NCBI GenBank assembly: GCA_002427105.1
Contig: DIPM01000011.1
Coordinates: forward strand, 1 to 64,000
Length of the DNA stretch: 64,000 bases
Source of the DNA: Marinilabiliaceae bacterium UBA5488
GTDB taxonomy: Bacteria; Bacteroidota; Bacteroidia; Bacteroidales; Marinilabiliaceae
Direction of reading: 5' to 3'
Shown here one piece after another: positions 17,517 through 26,804 of this stretch; position 1 is the first letter of the stretch; each line of letters starts with the position of its first letter. The position numbers and the translations under genes were made by a program. The notes beneath the pieces were generated by a model. It did no database searches. It saw nothing but the letters and a program-made list of their open reading frames with translations, and was not told the origin of the DNA.

Positions 17517-17542
17517 AAAAAAAGCCCCAATTGAGGCTTTTT
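17517..17542. terminator. Hairpin terminator after the lipoprotein/pseudogene unit
   Basis: AAAAAGCC and GGCTTTTT pair around a short CAATTG-containing loop. On the minus strand a run of seven T follows, so it is a strong terminator for the unit ending at 17566. On the plus strand a T-run also follows. Confidence 0.85.
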
Positions 17543-17565
17543 AGATTTATGGAAACATTGAAATT

Positions 17566-18105
17566 TTACAGTTTCGTTTGCGCCTGTACCAATAAGTCGT
17601 AAAGAGTTGTGAAATCTTCCTGACCAAGAAAAACATAGCTCTTACTATCGTATTTTTCCAATTTTAAGTAGGTTGTCCATTTACCTTTACTCCAGTAACA
17701 TCCTGCTTCAAATCCGCCACGGCTACGATAAGTTACCTCAGAATATACATCAGATGTTGATGGGAAAATTTTGTCTTTCATTACTTTAATGGATTTTAGC
17801 AATCCATCAATTTCGTCCGCATCAAGCATTGCTTTTTTTGTATCTGTGCTGTAACTCGATTTCACCTCGTACTCAAATCGAACAGCGCTTGTGCTCTTTT
17901 CAGAAATCATATCCTGAAACGTAACAACTTGAATTTTTGCACCTCTAATTTCGCCAACATCAAGGAAGTCCTTTTAAATTAATGCCCCGGATGAAGCAGA
18001 AAACTTTTCTGCGTTGCTGGTTTCTACTTCTTTAGCTAACTGTGTTTGCGCCTGTAATCCCATGACGAAAAACGCCATAAAAAAGGCAAAGAAAAGATTT
18101 TTCAT
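17566..18105 (-). pseudogene. Secreted hypothetical protein broken by one in-frame TAA
   Basis: Reading from ATG 18105 gives a signal peptide (MKNLFFAFFMAFFVMGLQAQ) and 43 codons, then TAA at 17976-17974. The same frame continues without any shift for a further 135 codons to the stop at 17566 (KDFLDVGEIRGAKIQVV onward). Both parts make sense as one exported protein of about 179 residues. The downstream part alone has an ATG at 17910 that would give 114 residues without a signal. A single substitution, for example AAA or GAA to TAA, would explain it; a sequencing error is possible. Not recognised as a named family. It follows the lipoprotein gene by 19 bases. Confidence 0.75.
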
Positions 18106-18124
18106 GCTTAATATGTTTAGTTTA

Positions 18125-18796
18125 TTATTCAAGTGTCGTTCCATCAGAAAATAGAATCTTTTCCGGTTTCCAAACCAACTTTATTTGTTTGAGATTCTTT
18201 GATTTAAGCAACTGGTCTTCATCCTTAAACTGATTGTAATCAGTTGTTGCGCTGAAGTTTTTGACAGAGTTTGCTTTTACACCATCATCATAAGTCAGAT
18301 TCAAGGACTTAATTTCCTTATCAAATAAATCAGTGAACACAATTTGTCCGGTAAAGGCCGTTATTTCCTTATTTGTTTTGTTTTCAAATGCAAACTTGTA
18401 GGTAATATACTCCTGATATTCGTATTCGATATAACCTTTATCGAAGATGGAAACGATAATTGCCTCTTTTAATCTCGCAATTCGTGCATCTTCCTCTTTC
18501 TTTGCTTTATCAGCCAGTTCTTTTTGAATCCGTTCTTCCTCTTCCTGCTGTTGCTTTAATACTTTTGCTTGTTGTAAAATTTCATTATAGCTTTTCCCGT
18601 CAATGCTTTCATTGAGTAGTTTAGCTCGGACAAAATACATTGCAAGCAGATTGATTTCTGTACTATCAAGAGAATTGGCATCTCTAATTGCTTTTAAATC
18701 ACTCTCAAGTGTGGCATCACTGTATTTGTTATCCATAGGTGATGAACAGGAAGTGAAGATTGCAATGACTAACAGGTAGATTAATTTCTTCATCAT
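18125..18796 (-). CDS. Hypothetical lipoprotein with coiled coil
   Basis: 223 residues. A lipoprotein signal (MMKKLIYLLVIAIFTSCSS) has its cysteine at about residue 17, followed by S-S-P-M-D, so it is anchored in the outer or inner membrane. A strongly charged coiled coil (about 78-115, rich in E, K, Q) is followed by a beta-rich C-terminal domain. I do not recognise a function. First gene of a two-gene unit with the broken secreted protein. A promoter/operator-like motif shared with hsdM lies just upstream, which ties it to the defence operon. Confidence 0.7.
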   Translation of the reverse strand: MMKKLIYLLVIAIFTSCSSPMDNKYSDATLESDLKAIRDANSLDSTEINLLAMYFVRAKLLNESIDGKSYNEILQQAKVLKQQQEEEERIQKELADKAKKEEDARIARLKEAIIVSIFDKGYIEYEYQEYITYKFAFENKTNKEITAFTGQIVFTDLFDKEIKSLNLTYDDGVKANSVKNFSATTDYNQFKDEDQLLKSKNLKQIKLVWKPEKILFSDGTTLE

Positions 18797-18817
18797 TCAA
18801 TGTTTTTTAGTTTATGA

Positions 18818-18852
18818 CAAAGAAATCACTACAAATTGACAACTAGCGTCAA
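18818..18852 (-). promoter_or_regulatory. Operator/promoter motif, copy 2 (lipoprotein gene)
   Basis: A 35-base segment that aligns without gaps to 32794-32828, upstream of hsdM, with 26 of 35 identities and the same orientation. On the minus strand it reads TTGACGCTAG, then TTGTCAATT, and ends in TCTTTG, which resembles a -33 TTG and a -7 TTTG separated by 18 bases. It lies 21 bases from the lipoprotein start and directly beyond the end of the WYL gene. Binding by the WYL protein is inferred. Confidence 0.6.
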
Positions 18853-18860
18853 TGATTCAA

Positions 18861-19760
18861 TTAAAAACTAAATTCCTTCAATTTGGAGTTCAAGTAATCT
18901 TTAAATGCCTGTGGGTAAATTACTTTAATTTCATCAGAGAGACCTAAAACAAACCTGCCAACACCCAAGAAATTACCAACTTCTGTGGTAAGCAGGTAAG
19001 TATTGTCATCCACTTGTTTGATGTATTTCTCGCTTAAAGGGAACTCTTCCATCAATAGATTACAGGCGAGCATTGAAAGTTTTAGTTGTATGGCAATAGG
19101 TTCAAAACTTTGCATCCTGAAAATATCGGTAATGCCTTTATGGTGGTTTGGCTTGAATTGCCAGCACTTATCCATGATAACCACCTCTTTAATGCGTGCT
19201 GTTTTGAATATCTTATTGCTTTGGTCTTCGGTATCGTAGCACCATACACCCAAATAATTGATGGTAAAATCAATGGGTTCAACTTTCCTGTCTCTGATGT
19301 CTTTTCCGTGACCTGATTTGTATTCTTTTAAGATTACCTGCTTTTGCTGTTTGATAGCCTGAATGAGGTTATATATGTTTTCGGTTTCTTCCTTTTTGGT
19401 AATGGCATAAATTACACGGTCGAAATCGTAAAGGCTATAAAGCTTTTTTACCAGTTTTTCTTTTTGCTCCGAACCATCTTCAATGGCATGAATGGCCTTG
19501 CTCAAAATAAAAGCTTCTTCTTCGGTAAAATGAAGCAATTGGCTAATATCCTGAGAGGTGGATTCCTCTTTATTTATCTTGAAATATCCATTGTTGTTTT
19601 CAATTACAAAACCAACCTGTTTAAACGTGTCAAAGTAGCGATAAACGGTTCGTTGCGAAACAACAAACCGCTCCGATATTTCCTGAATTGTTCTGCCGTA
19701 CTTGCAATCAAGCATCAACAGCACTTCCAACATTTTTTGAAACTTTGCTTGTTCTGCCAT
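18861..19760 (-). CDS. WYL-domain transcriptional regulator
   Basis: About 299 residues from the ATG at 19760 (an in-frame TTG at 19787 is less likely). The N-terminal winged HTH (about 5-60) has YGRTIQEISERFVVSQRTVYRYFDTF. A WYL-type ligand-sensing domain follows (about 125-205) with DFTINYLGVWCYD and a C-terminal WCX-like part. Such regulators (BrxR, CapW) commonly repress defence operons and respond to nucleic-acid ligands. It starts 23 bases after the DUF262 gene and is the last gene of the hsd operon. Confidence 0.88.
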   Translation of the reverse strand: MAEQAKFQKMLEVLLMLDCKYGRTIQEISERFVVSQRTVYRYFDTFKQVGFVIENNNGYFKINKEESTSQDISQLLHFTEEEAFILSKAIHAIEDGSEQKEKLVKKLYSLYDFDRVIYAITKKEETENIYNLIQAIKQQKQVILKEYKSGHGKDIRDRKVEPIDFTINYLGVWCYDTEDQSNKIFKTARIKEVVIMDKCWQFKPNHHKGITDIFRMQSFEPIAIQLKLSMLACNLLMEEFPLSEKYIKQVDDNTYLLTTEVGNFLGVGRFVLGLSDEIKVIYPQAFKDYLNSKLKEFSF

Positions 19761-19783
19761 TTTGATGTTTATAGTAGGATATC

Positions 19784-21628
19784 TCAATTACACTCAATGC
19801 TCCAAATTTTTTCACATAACCGCTGAACTAACAAAGTTCTTTCCGCTATATCAGTTTTCTTAAATTGTGCATGAGGTTTAAATTGTAATTCCTGTACAAC
19901 AGGATTATTTAAAAAAATTGGATTCTTCTGATAATACTCACAATGAAGACTCTGAGCATAAGTGTTTTCTTTTAAATAATGCCCCAGTTTTTCTTCATAG
20001 GTTGCATCTTTATAAGATTGATTTGTTCCTTGTGGAATTAAAATCAAAGCACCTATTGTATTTCGCCATGTCTGAAAGTCTGTGATTTGGTCAAATTCAT
20101 CCGTATGTTCATTGAATTTGTCACCCCAGATGTGTTCAATTTGGAATTGCTTTCCATTTGGATGGTGATAAGTGCCATAGTTTGTATCCTTACCGACAAG
20201 ATTATCAACATAACCGGAAATTCGGGAAAGCAAGTGTTTTACAAATTTTCGGTTCATTCCGTGCAATCGAAACAGAGGCATTGCATCCCATTTCTGAGAA
20301 ATATCATTTGCCTCCTCTATCAGATTAGCTCGCAAAAGTTCAAAATCATTATTTCTGATTTTCTTTATGATATTGAACATCGTGTATTTAATCGCAGTTT
20401 GACCGAACTTCTTATAATTAATGCTCCTTCGAACCGTAAAGGTTTCAATATATTTGGCAACTAAATCTACTTTTTTCTTTAGGCTATCTTCGTCTTTGCC
20501 ATAAACAATAGTTGAAAGTAAAAGCGGTTCCTGAAGAGAATCAGCAATTCCCCATTGATTCACGTAATGGACATGTGGCATTGTAGCATCAAATGATTGT
20601 CTTGCTTTCCAAATTTTTAAATACCATTTTACATAAAAAGGGAATTCATCTTTAAAGAAGGTATAAAAATCATCTGGTGTTATTAACTTAAAACGTTCCT
20701 CATGATTCTCCTTAAACCAATTATGAAATCGAGAACCAATATTCTCGAAATCCTGATTCTCTGCTCCAGCCTTTCCGGGTCTTATGCTTGCTGCATATTT
20801 ACCCCTAAACCATGAGTGAAAGAAACTTTGGTCAGCATTTTTTGAAAAATCATTTAGTTTTTGAATCTGATTTTTCCACAAATCATTAATTTCATTTCTT
20901 TTTTTACGGTCGTTTATTTTTGATAACACATACCCTTTCAACATTTCAGTAGAAGTCAAACTTAGACCTCTATCGTTCATAGTTTCAAAAATGGTGTAGG
21001 CATTATCGTCAGAATATGCGGTAATCTCAACAATTACAACATTCTCTGTAAACCAATCAATGAAATGAGCCAAACAATTTTCAGCTATAAACTCAGGAAA
21101 TGTTTCTTGAATGTCATCGTAGCGATTAATAAGGTTAACCACCGTTTCACTATCATCTTCATGAGGGGTGTACTCTCCATTTCTAAACAACGCTTCAAGA
21201 CATTCTTCGCGGTCTTCATCTGTCATATTAAAAGATTTCTCACCGTATTTTTCAGAAAAAATAAGCTCGCTGATGTTTACTTTTTCGGTTTTGTCTTTTT
21301 GGAGCTGGTTAAGATATATGAGAAATAAAGTAATTGATGTTATTCTTTGTTGGCCGTCAATGATAGACTTTTTACCATCTTCGGGGTTTTTACTAAAAAC
21401 AACCGGGCCTAGATAATAGTTTTGATAAGAGGCAACTGCTGAACGTTTATCTCCTTCGGTAAAAGCGGTCAAAAAAGTATTGGTTAAATCCTCCACCAAC
21501 GTTTTTATATGCTTTTCTTCCCAACGATACTCTCTTTGAAAATAGTCAATGTAGAATTTCTGCTCCTTCAATAATTTACTGATACTGGTGTCAGTAGCTT
21601 CTATTTTATATTTTAAGGGCTGGCTCAT
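19784..21628 (-). CDS. DUF262/DUF1524 protein, GmrSD-like (type IV restriction)
   Basis: 614 residues from the ATG at 21628; the longer open frame begins within hsdR and is unlikely. The N-terminal DUF262 domain (about 10-240) has FYIDYFQREYRW and the nucleotide-handling DGQQR at 91-95, with NDRGLSLT at 218-225. The C-terminal DUF1524 HNH-like nuclease (about 485-545) shows IEHIW (497-501), IGALILIP (525-532), then N536 and K540. Fused DUF262-DUF1524 proteins cut modified phage DNA, as GmrSD does. It begins 10 bases after hsdR, so it is co-transcribed with the type I R-M system. Confidence 0.9.
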   Translation of the reverse strand: MSQPLKYKIEATDTSISKLLKEQKFYIDYFQREYRWEEKHIKTLVEDLTNTFLTAFTEGDKRSAVASYQNYYLGPVVFSKNPEDGKKSIIDGQQRITSITLFLIYLNQLQKDKTEKVNISELIFSEKYGEKSFNMTDEDREECLEALFRNGEYTPHEDDSETVVNLINRYDDIQETFPEFIAENCLAHFIDWFTENVVIVEITAYSDDNAYTIFETMNDRGLSLTSTEMLKGYVLSKINDRKKRNEINDLWKNQIQKLNDFSKNADQSFFHSWFRGKYAASIRPGKAGAENQDFENIGSRFHNWFKENHEERFKLITPDDFYTFFKDEFPFYVKWYLKIWKARQSFDATMPHVHYVNQWGIADSLQEPLLLSTIVYGKDEDSLKKKVDLVAKYIETFTVRRSINYKKFGQTAIKYTMFNIIKKIRNNDFELLRANLIEEANDISQKWDAMPLFRLHGMNRKFVKHLLSRISGYVDNLVGKDTNYGTYHHPNGKQFQIEHIWGDKFNEHTDEFDQITDFQTWRNTIGALILIPQGTNQSYKDATYEEKLGHYLKENTYAQSLHCEYYQKNPIFLNNPVVQELQFKPHAQFKKTDIAERTLLVQRLCEKIWSIECN

Positions 21629-21638
21629 ATTTTTTAAT

Positions 21639-24600
21639 TTATGCTTTATTTCTATTCTTCTTAAAATTCTCCGCTTGCGTAAAAATATCCTGATACACTT
21701 CGTCACGCTCCACTGGAGGATAACCATGTTCATCGAGAAGGATGATTAACCCTACTTTCAATGCCGATTTAATATCGTCACGTTTGTTCCAATCCGGGAA
21801 ACGGGCTTGTTCATCGACCAGTTCTTTAACGGCTCTGGCCAATTCAATCATTTTATCTTCGGGATAGGAGAAGTCATATTTGACACATAATTGACGCAGG
21901 ATGTCAAAAAATGCTTTTTCCTCGAAGTTGATACCGAACTCATCTCCGGCAAAAAACTCTTTATGCACTTCCCAAATAAGGTTAGTCAATTGTTCGGCCA
22001 TTTCTTCATAAACCTCGCTCCGTAAAACATCGTTTTCGTCTCGTTGATTGTAGCGTTCTACCAAGACCTGCATCTTATGTGAAAAGTCAACGCCTCGAAC
22101 CATGTTCACTTTTTTCATTTCGCCAATGGCTTTGGCCAAAAGCTTTTGAAGCAGTTTAATTTTGGTATTTGGGAGCTTTATTTTATTGATTTTATCTATG
22201 TAGTCTTCATCAAAAATATCCTGATGACTCTCCTTTTCTTCTCCCATTTTAAAGATTTCTTCCACACCATCACTTGCCAAGGCATCCTTTATCATCTCCC
22301 GCACACGGGCATTCATTTGTGCTGTATCGGGGGCATCACCTTTTGTGAGTTTAAAGACAATAGAACGGATGGCCAAATAATAGTGGGTGTAATCCCGTTC
22401 ATTTTGCGTTAGTTTTTCACTTCCTGCACAAATATCGTAGGCTGCTTTAAGGCGTTTTACCAAACCCATGAACCGGGCTTCTTTATCTTTGGTTTGCATT
22501 ACAAATTCAGCCCCTTCATTCAAGGCATTCAACTGTTGCAGCGGAGTACCGTCAAAGTATTTGGAGTTATCGAACTTGTGAAACAATTTTGCCAATAAGT
22601 CTAAGTGATTCCGAACGATAATCAGCGATTCGCCAATATCCTCAAAGTTATCTTCATCGCCCTTATTGTATTTGGCAAGGGCAAGGTTCATTTGTTTTTT
22701 AATGCCAATGTAATCGACTACCAGACCTTTGTTTTTACCTTCAAATTTCCGGTTTACACGAGAGATGGTCTGGATTAAATTGTGCTGTTGAATTGGCTTA
22801 TCAATGTAAATGGTATCAAGGAATGGCACATCGAAACCAGTGAGCCACATATCGACCACAATGGCTATTTTAAAGTTCGATTTGGCATTTTTAAACTGGC
22901 GGTCGAGTTCTTTGCGGTATTCTTTTGTGCCTAAAAGGTTGTAGAGGGTTTCGTCATCATCTTTGCCACGGGTCATAATCATTTTTATGCGTTCCATCGG
23001 CTTGATTTCCTTTTGGTCTTTCTCCGAAAGTTCAACACCTTCTTCTGCCACCAGAACCTCATTCCATTCAGGACGCAAGGCAATGACGTTTTTATAAAAC
23101 TCATAGGCAATTTCACGACTGCTGCATACAAACAAAGCTTTGCCTTTGATGGATGCACCTTCGGAAATGCGATTTTCGTAATGATGAACGAAATCCTCGG
23201 CCAAAGCTTTTAAGCGTTTCGGGTCGCCAATAATTGCATTCATATTGGCAACGGCCTTTTTGCTTTCCTCTATCTGGTATTCGTTTGCACCCAACTCGGC
23301 TGCTTCTTCGTAATACTTTTCAATTTTTTCGAGTTCGCTGTTATTCAGGGCTACTTTTGCTGCCCGGCCTTCATACACAATGCAAACGGTAATTTCATCC
23401 TTGACCGATTCGGTCATGGTGTAAGCATCTACCACTTTACCAAACACATCGAGTGTGGCATCAATGGGTGTCCCGGTAAAGCCGACATAGGTGGCATTGG
23501 GTAATGAATCGTGAAGATACTTGGCAAAGCCAAAGGTTTTGGTAACACCGTTTTCAGTAACCCTTATTTTTTGGTCGAGGTTCACCTGACTTCGGTGGGC
23601 TTCATCCGAAATACAAATCACATTGGTGCGGTCGGTGAGCAGTTGTGTGTCTTCGGTAAATTTATGAATGGTGGTTAAAAATACACCACCACTCTGGCGG
23701 CCTTGCACCAGTTCACGCAAATGCGCACGGCTTTCCACACTTATGATGTTATTATCGCCAACGTATTTTTTTGCTTCTCCAAAAGTGTCCGAGAGTTGGT
23801 CGTCCAAGTCGGTTCGGTCGGTAATCAGCACAATGGTGGGACTTTCAAAATGTTTGCTTTTCATGAGCAAACGGGTCAGATACAACATGGTGTAGCTTTT
23901 TCCACAACCTGTTGCACCAAAATAAGTTCCTCCCTTGCCATCACCTAGGGGGCGTTGAGTCAGTTTAATGTTGTCGTATAAACGATTGGCTGCGTAATAT
24001 TGGGGATAGCGGCAAACAATTTTCACATCTTTTTTCGATGTGTCGGGCATGAAAATAAAGTTCCGGATGATGTCTCTTAAACGGTTTTTATTCAACATGC
24101 CTTGTACCAAGGTGTACATGCTGTCGATGCCATCCACATCTTTGGCCAACCCGGCAATTCTGCGCCAAGCATAATAAAACTCGTAAGGTGCAAAAAAAGA
24201 ACCGGCTTTGTTATTTACCCCATCGCTTATGACACAGAAAGCATTGTATTTAAACAGTTCGGGAATATCCCTGCGGTAGCGCTTGGTTAATTGCTCAAAG
24301 GCGTTAAAAACAGTAGCCTCCTCACGAATGGCCGATTTAAACTCAAACACCACCAACGGCAAACCATTGATATAAATAATGCCATCGGGAATACGCTTTT
24401 GTGTTCCGGTAATCTCCAGTTGGTTGACAAACTTATAGATGTTGTAATCCTTGGGATATTTCTCCTGTGGGTCGGCAACTATACTATCCAGATTTTCACT
24501 TGCCAATTGGGCTTCCAAACCATTGTAATCAATCAGTTCAATATGAATGTCTTTTTTACTGCGGTCTTCACGTTTTAAAATAAACCCATCGCTCAACCAG

Positions 24601-24851
24601 CGCATCACGGTTTTGTTGGTGTCGTAAAGGTCGCTGGCCGGAAGTGTTTTTAATTGAAGAAGAATAGATTTCGCTTCATTTTGGGTGAGTTGCTGATTTT
24701 GATACTTAGATAAAAGGAATTCAATAAAGTCATCCTCAATTATCACATCATCTTCGGTGCGTGCAATGGTGATACCCAACTGGTGAGAATACCCTTCGTT
24801 CTCCAGCAACTCAATATATGCGTGTTCTAATTTTTCTTCGGTGAATTTCAT
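21639..24851 (-). CDS. hsdR: Type I restriction endonuclease subunit R
   Basis: 1070 residues; the motor and nuclease subunit of a type I R-M complex. The N-terminal nuclease (HSDR_N) has the PD-ExK triad D156, E170 and K172 in PDGIIYINGLPLVVFEFK. Two RecA-like helicase domains follow, with Walker A GATGCGKS (312-319), DEAH (416-419), VGFTGTPID and a later QTISRVNR motif VI. The C-terminal helical part (about 800-1070) contacts HsdM. Length is normal. It is split from hsdS by a three-gene cassette but stays in the same direction and operon. Confidence 0.97.
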   Translation of the reverse strand: MKFTEEKLEHAYIELLENEGYSHQLGITIARTEDDVIIEDDFIEFLLSKYQNQQLTQNEAKSILLQLKTLPASDLYDTNKTVMRWLSDGFILKREDRSKKDIHIELIDYNGLEAQLASENLDSIVADPQEKYPKDYNIYKFVNQLEITGTQKRIPDGIIYINGLPLVVFEFKSAIREEATVFNAFEQLTKRYRRDIPELFKYNAFCVISDGVNNKAGSFFAPYEFYYAWRRIAGLAKDVDGIDSMYTLVQGMLNKNRLRDIIRNFIFMPDTSKKDVKIVCRYPQYYAANRLYDNIKLTQRPLGDGKGGTYFGATGCGKSYTMLYLTRLLMKSKHFESPTIVLITDRTDLDDQLSDTFGEAKKYVGDNNIISVESRAHLRELVQGRQSGGVFLTTIHKFTEDTQLLTDRTNVICISDEAHRSQVNLDQKIRVTENGVTKTFGFAKYLHDSLPNATYVGFTGTPIDATLDVFGKVVDAYTMTESVKDEITVCIVYEGRAAKVALNNSELEKIEKYYEEAAELGANEYQIEESKKAVANMNAIIGDPKRLKALAEDFVHHYENRISEGASIKGKALFVCSSREIAYEFYKNVIALRPEWNEVLVAEEGVELSEKDQKEIKPMERIKMIMTRGKDDDETLYNLLGTKEYRKELDRQFKNAKSNFKIAIVVDMWLTGFDVPFLDTIYIDKPIQQHNLIQTISRVNRKFEGKNKGLVVDYIGIKKQMNLALAKYNKGDEDNFEDIGESLIIVRNHLDLLAKLFHKFDNSKYFDGTPLQQLNALNEGAEFVMQTKDKEARFMGLVKRLKAAYDICAGSEKLTQNERDYTHYYLAIRSIVFKLTKGDAPDTAQMNARVREMIKDALASDGVEEIFKMGEEKESHQDIFDEDYIDKINKIKLPNTKIKLLQKLLAKAIGEMKKVNMVRGVDFSHKMQVLVERYNQRDENDVLRSEVYEEMAEQLTNLIWEVHKEFFAGDEFGINFEEKAFFDILRQLCVKYDFSYPEDKMIELARAVKELVDEQARFPDWNKRDDIKSALKVGLIILLDEHGYPPVERDEVYQDIFTQAENFKKNRNKA

Positions 24852-24867
24852 GATAATAATAATTTCC

Positions 24868-26799
24868 TTAGTCTTTTACTCTTAGTTTAAGAGATTGGTC
24901 ATCATCAATTTTTAATATTGTCAAAACAATAATTCTTAATAGAACATAGTAATGTTTTATCAACTCATTTTCTGAATCAGGATTTGTTCCATGCATAAAG
25001 CTATTTCGTAAGTCTAAGCCATTTGTAAATTCCTTTTTGTTCAGGTAATAATTGAAATAACTCTGTTCTAATCTATTAAAGAGTGTATCCTCAAAATACA
25101 TTATGTCATCATCAACCATTTGGTCAATAATAACTCTGCATTCCTCTGAATAGTGCCAATAGTTTATGACTTCTTCTTTATATAGTTGTTTTAATACAAA
25201 TAATTGATTTTCATCTTTTATCTTTAAATAACCATTATGGTCAACGTATAAGTATCCAAGCTCAAACAAATGATGTAATCTGTCACATTGGTAAGATTCA
25301 AAATTACCATAAAGTACTTCCTCATTTATTATTAAATCATATAAACAGTGGTAGTTACTTTTTTTGAAAGGTTCTACATAACTTAACCCTGATTGGTCTG
25401 AGAATAAAAAGTGAATTGGAAGAGCTAACTTACCTTCATTCAGATAGCAATATTTTCTTGCAACAAAACTAGGAATCTGACTTAGGTTATAGGCAGTAGA
25501 ACTCATGCAGAGTAGTTCATTGTCAATTTCTCCTTCCTCCTTATATAATTTGTACTGTCTAAGTAATGCATCAAATTCAGCTAAAAGCGTTCTTATCCTT
25601 TCAAAATAACTTATACCATTAGACGGTAAATTGAATCGAAATCCTTTTAATCCAAATAGATTATCAAGGTGGTCAACAACATAATATTGAATGCATTTCT
25701 CTATGTTATCCTTTTGATTTTGATGCAAAATCTTATCAAATAGAAATATTTGTGCTAGTGATAAAGTTTCTTTTCTACTAAAAATTGGTCCAACCGGGTA
25801 TTCGTTTTTGGATTTCATGAAGATTTTCTCCATTGTGCCAAATTCAGAATCCTTACTCACCATTGAAATACATCTCTGTTTATCCAGATAAAAAAACAAA
25901 TTAATAAAGTGACCCAAATATGAAATTGGCATATCACTTTTTAAAAGATACTTTATCCCATATGTATAAATATCGGTGTTGCCATTTTTCGAGGCACTAA
26001 ATGGTTCTAATTGGTCTTCACTAAATGCAACTTGGATACCAAACAATGTACCGCCATTTCTATCAAGAATTTCCTGATTTAATTTTTCTTCTAGCCTTTT
26101 TGCTTTTAAGCGTGTTTTATCAGAAATTTCAAGATTATCGGATTTTTTTATATTTAAAGCTAAGCGAACAAAGTTTAAGTTTGCTTCCTTTTTATCTAAA
26201 TACCGAATGATTATATCTTCTCTATCTTTGATATTTAAACATTTGGGAAAGAATAAGTCATTTCTTTCTCTATCGTGTTTTTCCACAAATTGTGATAATA
26301 AAAGCTCTGCTGACTTTTCATAATTTAACAGATAATCCCGTATTTCAGAACCATAATACGCTACAAGCTTTTCTTGATGAAGTATTGCCCTAATGTTACA
26401 GTTTTCAGAAGTTAAAAGATTTGCAAATGAAATTTTATCAATATGCTTATGAATGGAAAGATTTGAGGTTATTTGCCAAAACGAATCTTGTAAAGTCCAA
26501 CATTCTAACTGACTAAACAACCCATTAATGTTACTACTATTAATTTTATTCCAGTATTGTACAATGGTAGACCAAATAACCTTTACTTTTTCTTTGATTC
26601 GGTTTATTTCAACTTCTGTCCATTTTTTAAGAAAAAGTTCATTGTCGATATAAAGCTTTACTTGGTATAATTCAATTATATCATTAATGTCATATTTATT
26701 TTCGGCGGAAAAAGTATTTAATATCTTGTCAGCTAACTCCAAATTACTGAAGCAAGCGCCATCATATTTTGAATAGAAATATACTCTATCTGATTTCAT
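24868..26799 (-). CDS. Unrecognised 643-aa protein with C-terminal HEPN-like RNxxxH motif
   Basis: I do not recognise this family. 643 residues, no signal peptide or membrane segment, mostly helical, rich in Asn, Lys, Leu and Tyr. No Walker, HNH, PD-ExK or TIR motif is seen. Near the C-terminus, R598-N-S-F-M-H603 (LDLRNSFMHG) fits the Rx4-6H motif of HEPN ribonucleases, and is followed by a hydrophobic helix (HYYVLLRIIVLTIL), as in HEPN bundles. It starts 5 bases after herA and ends 16 bases before hsdR, so it is locked into the SIR2-HerA cassette. A role as a third component, sensor or RNase effector is inferred. Base composition is visibly more A+T-rich than hsdR. Confidence 0.75.
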   Translation of the reverse strand: MKSDRVYFYSKYDGACFSNLELADKILNTFSAENKYDINDIIELYQVKLYIDNELFLKKWTEVEINRIKEKVKVIWSTIVQYWNKINSSNINGLFSQLECWTLQDSFWQITSNLSIHKHIDKISFANLLTSENCNIRAILHQEKLVAYYGSEIRDYLLNYEKSAELLLSQFVEKHDRERNDLFFPKCLNIKDREDIIIRYLDKKEANLNFVRLALNIKKSDNLEISDKTRLKAKRLEEKLNQEILDRNGGTLFGIQVAFSEDQLEPFSASKNGNTDIYTYGIKYLLKSDMPISYLGHFINLFFYLDKQRCISMVSKDSEFGTMEKIFMKSKNEYPVGPIFSRKETLSLAQIFLFDKILHQNQKDNIEKCIQYYVVDHLDNLFGLKGFRFNLPSNGISYFERIRTLLAEFDALLRQYKLYKEEGEIDNELLCMSSTAYNLSQIPSFVARKYCYLNEGKLALPIHFLFSDQSGLSYVEPFKKSNYHCLYDLIINEEVLYGNFESYQCDRLHHLFELGYLYVDHNGYLKIKDENQLFVLKQLYKEEVINYWHYSEECRVIIDQMVDDDIMYFEDTLFNRLEQSYFNYYLNKKEFTNGLDLRNSFMHGTNPDSENELIKHYYVLLRIIVLTILKIDDDQSLKLRVKD

Positions 26800-26804
26800 G
26801 AATT

